NCBI RefSeq assembly: GCF_018446385.1
Contig: NC_056002.1
Span: forward strand, 29,684,636-29,748,635
DNA: 64,000 bases
Origin: Zingiber officinale
Lineage: Eukaryota > Streptophyta > Magnoliopsida > Zingiberales > Zingiberaceae
Direction: 5' to 3'
The notes below the pieces were generated by a model that was given only the letters and a program-made list of their open reading frames with translations, ran no database searches and was not told the DNA's origin. Position 1 is the stretch's first letter, and each line of letters starts with the position of its first letter. A program made the position numbers and the translations under genes. Shown here piece after piece: positions 23,201 to 36,149 of this stretch.

Positions 23201-24264
23201 TGTGTGATATGTATAAGTATGACATGTACTTTACTTTATATGGCTTGTACCAAGGGTGGGCTCCATAAGCGCCCTGGGGTCGATGGAATAAGACTCGGGC
23301 CTCGTTAGGGATGAGCTCTTAAGTGCCCCTAGGTCGATGGAGTAAGACTCGGGCCTAGTATGTTTGCCTTGTAGGGGTCAAGACTTGCTACCTTGGACCT
23401 ACATAGGTTGCGCGCAATATGTAAGTGGTACATAGCCGGGATCCCCTTTAAGTTGATAATATATTCAAGTATATATGTAAGAAGAAATGGTTTTAAAGAT
23501 CATGAGACATACACATGTTTTTCGGATACATGCTTTCAAAATCGTATTGCATATACCTTATGATCATATTGTGATGATGCTATGATTTATGATATGTCAC
23601 GATTAGATATGATTATGTTATGTTTCATGCTATGCTTTAAGAGCTTGATATGTCATGCTACCTTATGATGATGCTATGATATGCCATGATTAGATATGAT
23701 TATGTTATGTATCATGCTATGCTTTAAGAGATGATATGCCATGACTAGTTATGATTTTGATATGTTGCATGATATGCTTAAAGAGTATGATATGTTATGC
23801 CATGACTAGTTGAGATCATGTTATGTTAAGATATTCTTTGAACATGTGATGATTTTCGGTTTTAGTGAGTAGGAAAGGAACTTACTGAGCTATGAGTGCT
23901 CATAGCTTACTTTCCTTGTACCACAAATAAAGGAAAAAGCTGGATGAGCTAAAGGAGCAGCAGGAGAGGCAAGGAGATGTGTGTGGCGGTGGCTAGGCAA
24001 CCAAATAAGAACCTGCTTTAAGAACTTTTAAGAATTACGCTTTGGTTTCATAAATTGTAGTACTATATGGGTAACTTGATGTTATGTTTCTATTTATCTT
24101 GTTATCATGTTATGGAAACCATATTAGTGTAGTTTGGATTTGAAAACAAAACAAAAGTTTTATTAAACTAAGAAAATTATTTTAAGTCTTCCGCTGTAAT
24201 ATGTACATAGAGTATCGTAGCCCCGTCCCTTAGGGTTAGCAGGGAGGGCGGGCGTTACACCTTC

Positions 24265-25060
24265 GGTCGACCGTATACCGTTAAAGGCCTCTGCGATCGA
24301 CCAGTCTATTCAGCCAGTCCTACCTTATCGATTGAGACTAATCGGTAGGGTATATGTAGGCCTTCAGGATAGCTTAATACTAAGTGCTTTTACTTTTGAT
24401 CGGTCTCTTATACTCGACCGATATTTGCCCACCGACTTCATATGATCAGTCGGTCTATTGAGTACATCCGACCCGACATCTTTGACCAGAATCATCCAGT
24501 CGGGTTTATAGAGACACCATTATCCGATAACCCTTCCTTCAGGCAGCTGTAGGTTAAGGGTTATATGAGACTAAATGCATCTGTGTTCGTCCAATCTATG
24601 GAACCCGGTCAACCTTTATCCGCCAAGTTTATAGGCTTGATCGGTATATTACGTTTGTTCGATCTTTGTCTATTGTGTACAATGTCAAGAACTTATACAT
24701 TCGGCCGACTCTCTATGTTGAGTCGGTCATGTATGCCCGGTCGAGTACCCTTGCTCGACCAGTCTTTACTTACCAAACTCATGTACTTGAGCGACCCTGC
24801 TATGTCTCGAGCCACCTATGGTTAAACTTTCTTTACATCGGATTGATCCTATATATTCGACCGACCGAACCTATTTGGTCGGTCTTTTCGGCCGGTCCTA
24901 CACGCTCGATCGGTCTTACATGTTCGGTCGGTCTGTCATACCTGACCTATCTCTATCTGCCATGCATGTAGCGACTCCCCTTTGTCGGGTCTAACCTTTT
25001 TCGGACGGTCCCTCCTCTCGCCCTTTTAGCCTTCCTCATCTTCGTTATCCTTCTTTCATT
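24265..25060 (-). repeat. degraded Tat-type LTR, piece 2
   Basis: It continues from 20424. It is rich in GGTCGG/CCGACC half-palindromes (for example 24700-24730 and 24860-24930), as in the U3 of related LTRs. No clean terminus is visible; it fades near the TTCTCTTGAGAGAA stretch at 25060. Confidence 0.5.
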
Positions 25061-25164
25061 CTCTTGAGAGAAAAAATGGGTCCTCTTATCATAACCCATA
25101 TTAATTTTTAAATTCACTAATTTTAAAAATGATAGATTTGGCTCTATAAACGTTTTTATTCCCC

Positions 25165-25195
<31 letters not shown>

Positions 25196-26258
25196 AAGTG
25201 CACCACGATTATGATTTAAATTTTAGATATCTAATTAACAACTTGACAAGCCTAATCATTATATCGTAGACCCAAGGTATAACAAATGGTCCATGCTAAA
25301 CCAGTTAATTGTTCTAATCAAATCAATTGGGTCGTCGAGTCAATTAGGCTGGTTCAACTTATTAGTTTGAACGAACCAAATGGGTTAATTGAGTAGAATA
25401 GTTTAATTACGTTAATCTGAGTAATTTAATCGATGGGTTAGTCAAATCAAATAGGTTAATCGAACTAGATGGATCAGTTGACTTGGGCGATATGCACAAG
25501 TCAATCAAGTCAATCAATTCGAGTGAGAATAGTCAAGTTGAATGAGTTGCTCAATCTAGCTAGATGAGTCATTCAATCTACACGTACCAAACTAGCAAAT
25601 CGATTCAAACAATTCGATTGAATGGTCGAGTCATTTAGGCTTGATGGACTTTGTTGATTTGAACGGAATAAATGGGCAGTTGAATAACTTAATTATAGTG
25701 ACGAAAGGTGTAAATTACAAAATTCTTAAAAAACGGATTTAATTTTTAAAATTTTTAAACGGCGTTTTTGTTTTTCATTTTATCATTCTCCTCAATCACT
25801 ATGATACTGCATTGATATTATTATTAGAAATCTAACTATTATTTTTTAAATCTAACACCATAATCATCGGCTGAAAAGTAAAATGAAAAATAAATACGCT
25901 CTGTAATTTCATAATTTTAATTATGTCCTTTTATCAATTGTCGTTTGCCAAACGGGTTAATTAATGGATTGCGACGCTGAATAAGTTAATTAAATTATAT
26001 CATTAAGTTAGTTTAGTCAAATTAATTAATTTGCTTGGTTCGATTAGTCCGGTCGAACCAATTGATTTTGGTTCGATTATACCTAATTTATCTACGAACT
26101 GAAGAAATTAATATTTATTCGAAATTTGTCGTTTAGCGGCTCCTCGCTCTTTAAAATGCCATTTTCGCAGTTCCCTCCCTCGACTCCCTCGAAGAACAAG
26201 AGCGACAGCGAAGTCAAGGAAGCGATCGAAAAGAAGCTGATCACTGCTCCGATCAGAG
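25061..26258. other. intergenic region upstream of the CCT gene
   Basis: AT-rich DNA with a 28-base poly(A) run (about 25163-25190). At 25290-25680 it has degenerate TCAATTGGGTCGAGTCAATT-like phrases. The last 150 bp before 26259 become GC-richer and likely hold the 5' UTR and core promoter of the next gene. No TATA box could be placed with confidence. Confidence 0.45.
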
Positions 26259-29081
26259 ATGTATGCCGAGGCTGGGATTCAGTTTCCCGCGCCCTTCTCC
26301 CAGGGATTCTTCAACGACTGCATTGGCACCGGCCACTACTCCGATCTACCCATCTCCGACGAGGGATTCATCTCCCGATTCGATCTCGGGGTCGAGGATG
26401 ATTGGATCGACTTGGTAAGTTTTCTCCCTGGTTATATCAGTGTCCATTTCCCTTTTCCATGAACGGCTCTGGCGAAATTTGGTGTTGTATTATTAGGTCT
26501 CGGATAGATTCGGATGGGATAGGAAAATGAGATACAAAATAGTGTAGAAACTTTGATTTCAGAACTCCCAATTTATTGGTAAAACTTTGAATTGGACAAA
26601 AACCGTGTGGTAACAAAGGAATTGAAGTTTTTTATTCATTTGGAAATTACTGATCCTGTTTTGGACTCTGTTGAGATTTGAGTAGGTTAAGATTGAAGAC
26701 TGTGTATTGCTTGGTGAAATTTGACAAGAGCTCAAAGCTAGAAAAAATTAAATCTTTTGTATCCATGGAACTCAATCCTCGTTTTTTTTAAAAAAAAAAA
26801 ATTATTTAAAACTTAACAGTAAAGTTTATGTAAGATTTTGAGCAAAAAGAAAAAATAATTTTCAACTGTTGAATTGTTGGTAATGTTTACTTTTCCAATG
26901 ATGCCTATGAAATGCGAAATGAAGAAAAAATAGATACATGTAATGGTTGTGTCTATCTCAGTGAGAAAGAAGGATCTACATTTGTTCCTCTTTGTTTATC
27001 ATTGATGACCTTTTTGTTATATTATTTTTTACTTGTATTAAAAAATCAAGCATCAGAATCAATATCAAATTTACTGAAGATTGATAATTTTCTGCTACGA
27101 CACAATGAACTGCTGACTTTCACTGAAAATGCTCCTCCATCATGTCTTTGGCTTATTATACTGAGTTATTTCTCATAACTAGTTGATTTTTTGTCATAGA
27201 TCAACATTGTACAAGTTCCCACAGTTTCAGAATATGATATGGGAGGAGAAGGAGATCTTTTCAAAGCACCAGAACCCATCTTAGAAGATCTTGTGTTCGA
27301 CCCTGTGACCTTTGCGATGTCTATTATATCAAGCAGAGATGTCATCACAGAAACAATCAAGGCTGCAGATATAAAGTCCATTCAAAATGATCATCTGAGT
27401 GACATTTACTATGACTGCAAGGACCTTATGAACGAGTATGAGATTGAAGATACAATATCTGAACTCCTAGATGTGAAGATTCCTCCACTCCAAGTGGGTG
27501 AAATTTCAACATTAGAAAAAGCTAACTCTGCAGAAACATCAATTCAGAAAACTGTTAATTCTGCGGATATAAAGTCATTCAAAAAGATCATGAGTGGCAT
27601 ATACTATGAGTTTAAGGAGGATGTTTTGGAGAAGTCTGAAATACAAGACACGATTTCTGAGCTACTAGTTGCGAAGATTCCTCCAGTCCAAATGGTTGAT
27701 GTTTCACCTCTCGAAAAATGTATCAGTGTGGACAGATCAATTCAGAAAAGCATCAGTTCTGAGTGCTTAAGCTCAGTGGAATGGATCCCTAGTTGCACTA
27801 TGGGACCAGACTTCCTTGATTTCCAAGGATTGGACTTTGAAGTTGCGCTTGGCTTGAGGAGGACACACAGTGATGGAGATATCCAGGTATAAATAAACTT
27901 CTAGTCTCCTAATCATTCATTTAGTTTCCTCTTTTGTAACCTATCCCCTCACATAAAGTTACAATTAGATATTATTTGTCTTTTATGTCTTTTATTGATT
28001 TTTTGGTCTACACTTTTCTATCTAGAAATTGATTTATCCTTCTATAGATATTGTTGAAGTATAATAACCAATGCAAAACTTATTTCTAATTTGCATCTTC
28101 CCATGTCCTAAACAATCTCTACAACAATGTTGTTCCGTAAAGTGGCTTCAAAATTTTAAAATTCTCATCCATTAGTCAGTGAAAATTTTCATAAATTAGA
28201 TTTCCATCAAGAAATTCTCTCAGAATATTATGAGTTCGTAACATCATTTACTTTTTTTTTTTGACAGAATCTTGGCAATAAAAACACAAACATGAGAAAT
28301 ACAGCCACTGTATCTTCTTCATTTAAGAAGCTCCTAGCCATTAGTGATAACAAGACAGAACAGCGACGACAAAAACTTTCCAGATATAGGGAGAAGAAGA
28401 GTAGGAGAAATTTTGGAAGGAAGATCAAGGTTTGCACCTTTACTTTTTCTTTCTGCTTGATTGCCTTGTTGGCTATTTGGACACTCCAAACTTCAAGTAA
28501 CAGCTAATGTTCTAGTCAGCAAACTTTTGAGAAGAGATTGAAGGTGATGGATATCAATATGAAGAACATAATTTGCACGTTTTGAACTAAAGATGGCCAA
28601 GATGGCATGAACTTGGCTAATCAGAATGAAAAAGGATTAGTGTCTTCCATCGTGATTTTCAAACTGCATAACAGTTTGCACAACAAAATGGCAACTCCTT
28701 AAACCCAGAAAGAACCTCATGATCTAAGGGCAAAAATTTTCTAGAAAATAAATGAAAATATTTAAACAGGCTTACAATTCTGGCTCATATTCATCAGATT
28801 CTAGCACTTATTCACAAACATCCACTTTGTAGGTAGAACCGTGATACTGTGTTATCATTAAAACATGCTGTCTAGATTTCAAATACAATTAACATTTGAT
28901 TTCGATAAATTTCATAAATTAATTAACTTTTTTGGGTTTGCAGTATGCTTGTAGGAAGGCTCTTGCTGACAATCAGCCCAGAGTAAGGGGAAGGTTTGCA
29001 AAGATCAAAGAAACAAAAATGTCATTCCAAATTGTAAAAGATGTTGAAGATGGAGAAAACCCCAGTGAGTTTCCCTGTTAA
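26259..29081 (+). CDS. CCT-motif family (CMF) protein
   Basis: Exons 26259-26414, 27200-27886, 28268-28429 and 28944-29081 have GT..AG introns all in phase 0 and give 380 residues. The CCT domain (about 313-355) starts QRRQKLSRYREKKSRRNFG and ends QPRVRGRFAK, and is split by the last intron after GRKIK. CCT proteins are nuclear and bind CCAAT-type promoters through NF-Y or regulate flowering, light and stress genes. There is no B-box or response-regulator domain, so it belongs to the CMF group. The GLDFEVALGLRRTHSDGDIQ segment (262-281) is a conserved CMF-like block. Residues 108-173 and 174-239 are a tandem duplication. The start chosen is the MYAEAG Met in frame with exon 2. A GTGAGT donor at 29065 allows another C-terminus via 29408-29433. 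Closest named relatives may be FITNESS-like proteins, from memory only. Confidence 0.85.
27365..27760 (+). repeat. two 198-bp tandem units within exon 2 of the CCT gene
   Basis: Residues 108-173 and 174-239 align without gaps at a period of 66 residues. Shared anchors are ADIKS, IYY, DTISELL, AKIPP/VKIPP, LEK and SIQK. Substitutions are spread over the unit, so the duplication is not very recent. Confidence 0.85.
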
Positions 29082-29433
29082 CAAGGCTGCTCATGAAGTT
29101 GCAAGAACAAAAGACATGGAGAGATGAGGCTGTTAGCTATATATCGATCTACATTTGCTTTGCATAGGATAATCTTGAATATTCATTATGCAGTTGTACC
29201 TCTGTGCACTAAATAAAATGGAAATCGATATTTTTGCTCAAGACTACAATAACTTTCTTGCTTGTATTTTTACATTGTTCAACCTTTTTGACTATATTCT
29301 CAGGTTTCTTGTGTTCTACAAAAATTTCCTAAAGCCAGATGTTATACCAAAATGACATGAGGTCTCCATTACTTCAACTTGTTTTACATGACATTTTTTC
29401 AATGCAGAAGAAGAAAATAGTATTCAGTTTTAG
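29065..29433 (+). other. possible alternative last intron and exon of the CCT gene
   Basis: Inside the last exon there is a strong donor (CCCA|GTGAGT at 29064/29065). A pyrimidine-rich acceptor TTTTTTCAATGCAG precedes 29408. Splicing them would replace the last five residues by eight others and end at a TAG (29431-29433), giving 383 residues. An AATAAAA polyadenylation-like signal at 29211 fits the unspliced form. Both are inference. Confidence 0.4.
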
Positions 29434-32400
29434 AGAACACAGAGGATGAAGAAGAGACCATCAATTTATGGGTTTGAAAATTTCTTCTGTAAACAAAGAG
29501 GGAGTAGTAAAACAAAAAGTATCTTGAATACTGATAAGATGAAGAGCAGTTGTTGCTACAAGCTTGTCTTCCTCCCATCCCTGCTTTCTTGCTCAGTTGT
29601 TGTTTCAAGTTAATTAATTAGTGTTGAATAATTTCAGTCAATAGTGGGTTAGCTGCTCGCCTTTTACCATGTCAGTCAGTATCAATCTCCTGCTTTTGAT
29701 TCCAATCAATCATGTTTTTGTTGGAGTGCACGAATCTTGATTTGGGGTGGTCAGTTTCATATCTGTATATTTTTTGGAGGGATTGTATCTATTGAGAATC
29801 TCCCCTGGTTTATGCTGTCTATGTTGCATCAGCTGAATGTTCAAAAGTTTTAAGTGCTAAAATCATTGAAGTAGATCAGCATGACAATACTTCTGCATAG
29901 TAAGCAATAGAAATAATCCCCTTTGCTATGATTGTGCATAATCTGATTTGTATTATCAGCTTCTGGAACATGCTGCACTATTCTTAGAAGAGTGATCACA
30001 AACTTCTCTCCAAATGGACCACCCACACCATGATTGAAATATTAGCTCCTGTAATCTACTATACATACTGTTATAGTCGACTGAATAGAGAGATGAAGTG
30101 TAAGGTCTTTCGATGGGACGATGGATGTACCTGAATATTATCTTCCAGTCTTGCCTAGCTAGACTGCATATTCCAAATACTGAGATGATTTCTCCGAATA
30201 CTATTAATAATTGAATTTTTTGGTTTAGAACTGCCTTAGTATTCCATCTGTTGCTTACCAGGTTGCTTAACAGCAGAAAGAATATATCTTTGAGGGGGGA
30301 AATGTCGTTTACCTATTTCCCATTGAACGTTCAAAAAATTGAAGGTGATAAGCTATTTGACATTGAAGGTTTCTTATGAATTCTACCTCCACATGAGATT
30401 GTTCTCTCTAAGTTGTGACAGGGACAGCACTGTGTAGTATTGTCAGAAATCCAAGTAGAGATACAGGCTGAGAGAATTGCAGGATTAGACCAACATGACA
30501 AGTATCAAGTTGATGAACATGGATCAGTTGGAACTGCCGATGAAGCAGCAATCATCAAATAATAGTATCATTCGTGTCTCATTGTTCTGTTGTGGTTGGA
30601 GTGTTTTCTTTGCATTTGTTTGAGGAAATTTTATAAAAATCATCGAAGCAAAAAGAAGTTAGTTTGAATTTCAGATGACTGATGAAGCATCAACCAGGAG
30701 TAAAAAAGTTGGTCAACTTTCAGGAGTAATTATGATAATGGAAGCCAAAGTTCTGGACCTAGAGACCTGCATCAAATACAAAGAAGGAATTTGAGAACTT
30801 GCAACCGAAACACAAGAACAAGATGCTTATAATTTACAAAGATGATACTAGTGTGACCATTGACTTATGGCCAAGCTCAGGTGTTCATTCTAGCTGGTTC
30901 TCTAATCCGAAAGTAATAAGTTCTAGAGGCAACATCTACCTCAGCATCTACTTCATCTTTGGCAAGATCACCACCCTTCATGGGGTCATGGGAGGCGAAG
31001 ACTGGTAATCCCAATTGTATCAAACAATGTAGATACAATAGCACGACGAATGATGGTTTAGATATGAATTCTAATGCTTGTTAAATGGATAGATGTTGGC
31101 CCTGTTTATCTTTTGCAGTAAAAGTGATTCTTCTTATCGCTGGTGCCAATCCAACCAGCAAGTGCAAACCAAGTAATTCTTCTTATCTCAACTTTGAATT
31201 GTTCTAGTTGGTAAATTTATTAGTATCCTGCCCATCATCATCCATAATCAATGTGCTAGAGAAGTAGTGATAACTCTATATTAGATTACTGCAAAAGATG
31301 TTTTGTATCGAACGTGTTCCTTGGCCCTATCTCCATTTGCTACTTTGAGAATTCTCTTTGTGCAATCGTTTGTTCTTGTGAGTGTTCTCTTTGAACTGAT
31401 GCAATGACCTGCTTGCAGATAACTTCAATCAGTAGGTTGGACCCGAATCCTAGTTTCGATAGTTTGGTCGAACCAAACGTTGATCTGATTGAACTGGGAA
31501 TCAATCTCTAGATCAGCTCTCTTGTTTGAGTTGAATCTGCAATAACATCTTGTTGGATGCAAATTTGAAGGTCATGTAGCAGAATGGCCTGGCCAAGTGC
31601 TAGAGGCACACTGGAGCTTCTGAGTTCATGTCGGAAATTGCTAGTTCTCCCAGGTACTCTCTCAATCTATTCTTTACAACTTCAACAATTGTTTCTAGCA
31701 TCGGGTTGTAGATTGTACACAAAACCTAGAACTGAAAAGGGTCAGAATAGATTCAATAGATTACAGGAAACTTAATCTCGCTTAGGAAAGCAAAGAATTT
31801 CTTTAGAAATAATTGAAATTGTTTTAGCCAAACTTTGTTCTATCATCGAACTGGTTACTAAAGGGATAAGACAAACATAATTTGCAAACTTGGGTATTGT
31901 TTGTTGCTATATATCCTGAGTATTCAAGAGCTGATCAGACGATAGGCATGGCATGAGATGGGAAGTCAACGTTGACAAAATAAATCTCATTGAGAATTTA
32001 GGAAATTGAATTTTTTATTTTATTTTCCTGCTCAACGACAAGAAAAGAACAAAATAAATCCTCTTTTATTTCATTCGAAGAGATAAAAAGGGGATTCCCA
32101 TTTAATTGCTTTCCTCCAATATCTTTCATTAGTTAAGTTGAGAGCACTTGAAAGTGGACAAGGATCGATAGCTTTGATTAGCACCAAAATAGTTGACCTT
32201 TTGACAATGCCATTCATGTATATCCCAAGTCTAATTATGTTGATTTCTTTTGCCTTGCTTTCTCTCCTTTTCTTTTCCCTTAAAACTTAATTTCTTTACA
32301 CAGTTTTATGCAATATATTCAGTGAGTTTCTCATATTATAGAATGAATTTGGAGGCTTAGGAGACTCAAATTATGTTAAATTGTATATTAAATTCAGCTT

Positions 32401-33469
32401 TCAATAGTAGTAAATAACTCTTCATTTGTCGTAAAGAGTCGATATTATTAAGTCACTATAAATGTGACTCACCTAGATCATGATTGAATAAAATGACTTC
32501 CATCTCTATTTTTTCTCCTTATTTTTCAATGTGACTCACCTAGATCATGATTGAATAAAATGACTTCCATATCTTTTTTTTCCCTTATTTTTCTTTTAGG
32601 AAATTAGAATATATATATATATATATATACATATATTTAAAAAAATTACAATATCTCAAACTTTTGATTCTCTTTCATCCCATGAGACCCAAAATGTGAT
32701 GTGGACTAGTAATGCTTTGTCATATATTCCATTCAGGTTTTTCCACATCTCTAGCAGCTATTGCTTGCTTTAGCAATACCACTCACAATATCATTCCACC
32801 AATTTTAACTTTAATTTATTTAAATATATGCAATTTTAATTATTTATATTGGTCCCTATGAACATTATGAACTCTACACAAAGCTATATTATTTATAATA
32901 TTTAGCATTTATCTCTCCTCTTTAACATGAATTTTATTTTTAAAAAATAAAATAAATAAAATTGGACAACATAGAATATAGGTCAATGCCTATCTGAGCA
33001 AGAATCCAAAAAAAGTGAACCTGATTGATGTCTACAAATCTGATGGACTTGAAGTGGAAATACTTGTCACACTTGAAAAAAAAACATGGGAGAGAAGATG
33101 AATAAAGAGCTCAATATCAAACAAAACAAACAACCACCACCATCTAATAATTATAATAATAATAAATTTAATAATTTTCAGAATTTTCATACTATTATCG
33201 GTTTCATTCATGACATGAGCAGGGGATAAACCTCACTAACTGAAGAGATTTAGAAGCCAATCTGATCTTTTGAGATTGATTGGGTGTTATAATATTATAA
33301 TTAGGTTTCAAATCCCACAAATCAAAGATGCTAATCAGAAAGATTACAGTAATTGATATGGTCTAGAATTATATATATATATAGATAGATTCCCCTAATG
33401 AAGTTGGTCATTAAATAATTGTGATAGTTTTCAAAGATTATTTGTCAGATCATTTTTAGTTGGAGGTAG
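29082..33469. other. intergenic region, no firm gene
   Basis: Downstream of the CCT gene the sequence is AT-rich. A 55-codon frame at 29446-29613 and a Glu-rich open stretch at about 30428-30562 ending in TAA look weakly exon-like but match nothing I recognise. A 67-bp tandem duplication lies at 32461-32594, and a short (TA)n near 32612-32630. Confidence 0.4.
32461..32594 (+). repeat. 67-bp tandem duplication
   Basis: Two nearly identical copies starting AATGTGACTCACCTAGATCA at 32461 and 32528. Confidence 0.9.
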
Positions 33470-34480
33470 ACCTAACCATGGGTCGAGTTCCAACCAGACC
33501 CAATCTAGATCTGAATCAAACTTGACCTAGATCTAGTCCAGATCTGAAATTGAGTCAACGGACTGGTTACTTATTGACCTAGTTAAATAGGTCGGAACTG
33601 TAAGCGGCCTGGCCCAGATGAGTAGGTTTAGGTTCCGATTTCAAATTAATCGCGAACCATTGGTTTGAGTCATTTTTTTTTTGTGAGTTGAACATTGAAA
33701 TCGTTAAAAAAAAATCAATTGAGATTATTTAATTTTTTTTATTAATGACTATGATTTAATGTCTGTTGTTCTTCGAACTCTATAAATAGTAGCTCATTTC
33801 ATTGTTTTTACACTATCTTTTTTACTCTCGTTTTTGAATTTCGAAATCTTGATTGCTTTTAACTTTAATCCTCCATTTCTAATAGAAGGAGGTTCATCTG
33901 AGTCTTCTTGTAGCAATTATAGCAAAAGATGATTATGCTCATTCCAGACGTCTCTCATAGTTCATCTTTAGGTTATGTGAAGGGAGGTAAATCATGAGGT
34001 CAGCTTATAGTTAATCGCTATGGGAGGGATTTTTTTTTTTTTGAGGGTATGCATCCACCGAAAAATGACCCATTGCCCCGTTGTAGCAAAGTTGCAGGTT
34101 CATCTTGGTTTCAGAAGGGTAAGAAAATAATCAATCTGAATGATATTCAATTTATCGACGATAAATAAGAGCAACTTCCGACATCTGAGTCACAAGGAAG
34201 TACCAACATTTTTAAGGTACGGGATACTACATCTTTGAAATTGTCTATTTTTACTAAATATTTTAAGAAAATCACTCTTCCGTCGAGAGAATTAAGTGTA
34301 AAATCTAAGTATTGCAAAACCTCGTTCAAATTCTTAAACGCATCATGTTACAATGAAGCATCCGACGGAATTTGGAGTTGAACATTCTCAAATGCAATTG
34401 TCTAAATTTTTATCGATTAATGGATGTACCTAATTCAAGTTTATAATTATTCTGATTAAAAAATTAAGAGTATATAGAAC
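33470..34480 (+). mobile_element. hAT-like transposon remnant
   Basis: A stretch rich in GGTTCCGA/GGTCGGAAC-type motifs (33470-33670) is followed by a TATA-like CTATAAATAG (33780). A decayed frame ends at 34381. The 34217-34381 translation contains FTKYFKKITLPS and KSKYCKTSFKF, which resembles the BED zinc finger at the N-terminus of hAT transposases, but the second Cys/His pair is lost. No catalytic DDE or dimerisation region follows. Ends and target duplications were not found. Confidence 0.35.
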
Positions 34481-36149
34481 ATGTTTCTTTTAGTTTTGGA
34501 TTTAAATACACACTTTGAAATTTTTGTCAACAAACACTTAACTAATATGCTAAAAGTATTCCTTGAATACAATAATAAAAAATAGTAAGACAAGGGAAAA
34601 TAGTAGTAAGATAAGGAAAAAAATATTTCAAGATTTTATGTCTAAATGCACATTTCAAGATTTTTCATCAAGAATCATTTGACCCATCTGCTAAAAGTTG
34701 AACTATACTTATACTTGTATATATAAAAAAATACTAAGGCAAGGAAAAAATATTTAATTGAAAATTTTAGTAAATTAAATAATAAAGTTTTTTTTTTATT
34801 ATGATATTTGGAATAATCATGGACAAATTCATTCATATATGGTGTCACTTGCCATTGGGTCAATAATTCCGGAGTAATTCAAAAATATAATTAGCATTTT
34901 AAATTTTTGATAAATCATGTAGCTCTCAATTATTAATTATACTTATTTTAGAAGAATATAAATTAACTTTTAAAATATTTTTAGTATAATATTAGTTTTA
35001 ATACTATAACTATTGATGAACTTAAATTTATATATCATCTTGTTATTAATGATTTCTTTTTTTCATATATTCGATAGATATGTCATGTTTTAAATTTAAA
35101 GGTTCAATATAGATTAACAATTTTAGGAAATTAAATTAAGTCAATTAAAATTATTATATTTTATTTATAGCATACTAGTATAATAAAATAATAAAGTAAA
35201 TTTTATAAAATTAATAGAATAAGATCTAAAAAAATTTCATATGATGTACCAAAATTAATAGAATATGATCTACAAAATTCAACATATTTATTATTATAAG
35301 ATTCAATTTTAATATAAAGAATTATTATGTTTATTTTTTTTACACATAAACTTGATAATGTATATTTATCTTCATACCAATAAAATATATATAATAATTT
35401 TTGTGAAAGTTTAAATATTTAATAATGCAACGGAAACTTTTTCAAGTTTATTACCCTACTTTTCATTTAGTTATGATGCATTTTTTAGTATAGTTTTAAT
35501 AGAATCATGATTCTTCTTATCATGATTCTATTAATATTATACAAAATAATATAAATAATTTATATAATATTTATAAATATTATAGTTTAAAATATGAATG
35601 AGAAATTACATCTAAAATATAAAATATCAATAACAATAGTAATTTAAAACTTACTAAAGCACAATTTTTTATTAAGAGAATGACTAAAACAACTATGAGA
35701 ATTCAAGTTCCAGGAAGAAACTTAAAAATTATTTTATAATTTCTTTTTTATTTTAGTGAAATAGATGGTGAGAGATTTCGATATTTTACAGTGACAGTTA
35801 CAGAATACTCAATGTTTTCTCATCCTCTTTATCATAGTAAAAGAAATTCTAATTTGTCGAATGTCAACCGTTGTTGTAAAACTAATGTTTAATTCCGGAG
35901 GTAATAAATTAAATGAACAATAATTTACTTGTCTTTTTATTCTTTGGAAGTATAAGAATTACTTGATGATTGGCTAAGAGCTGCAAAAAACTACAAGAAA
36001 TGTACCTTTTAGATAATGAGGTAAAGAACTTTGATTCAGAAGGAACTAATACTACAAGAATAAAAAGTGAAATTGAATAATGTCACTTCATATTAACAAG
36101 GGCAAAAAGCTAAGCAAATTGCATGGACTTTGATTCTTGATACGACTTC
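34481..36149. other. AT-rich intergenic DNA
   Basis: Very AT-rich, without open frames of note, clear repeats or RNA genes that I can recognise. Confidence 0.5.

Larger units (their letters stand above)
20425..24259 (+). mobile_element. solo LTR, Tekay/Del-type chromovirus
   Basis: A 3835-bp insertion starting TGTAACACCC and ending GGGCGTTACA, flanked by perfect CCTTC duplications (20420-20424, 24260-24264). The ends, the CTTACTGAGCTATGAGTGCTCATAGCTT-like region near 23880 and the CGTCCCTTAGGGTTAGCAG tail match the LTR style of Tekay/Del elements. No coding domain is present inside. The size suits the long LTRs of this lineage, so the internal region was probably lost by LTR-LTR recombination. 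Strand is inferred from the usual TGTAACACCC-first orientation. Confidence 0.85.

Noticed and set aside
20425-24259. TGTAACACCC/GGGCGTTACA ends as terminal inverted repeats of a DNA transposon
   Set aside because: The 5-bp duplication, TG..CA termini, lack of transposase and Tekay-like tail fit a solo LTR better.
25163-25190. Poly(A) run as the tail of a SINE or processed pseudogene
   Set aside because: No pol III box, no exon-like sequence upstream and no flanking duplication could be found.
26126-26401. 91-codon frame overlapping CCT exon 1
   Set aside because: A different frame; only the frame from 26259 joins exon 2 in phase and continues to the CCT domain.
29446-29613. 55-codon frame as a small peptide gene
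   Set aside because: No family resemblance and it overlaps the possible alternative last exon of the CCT gene.
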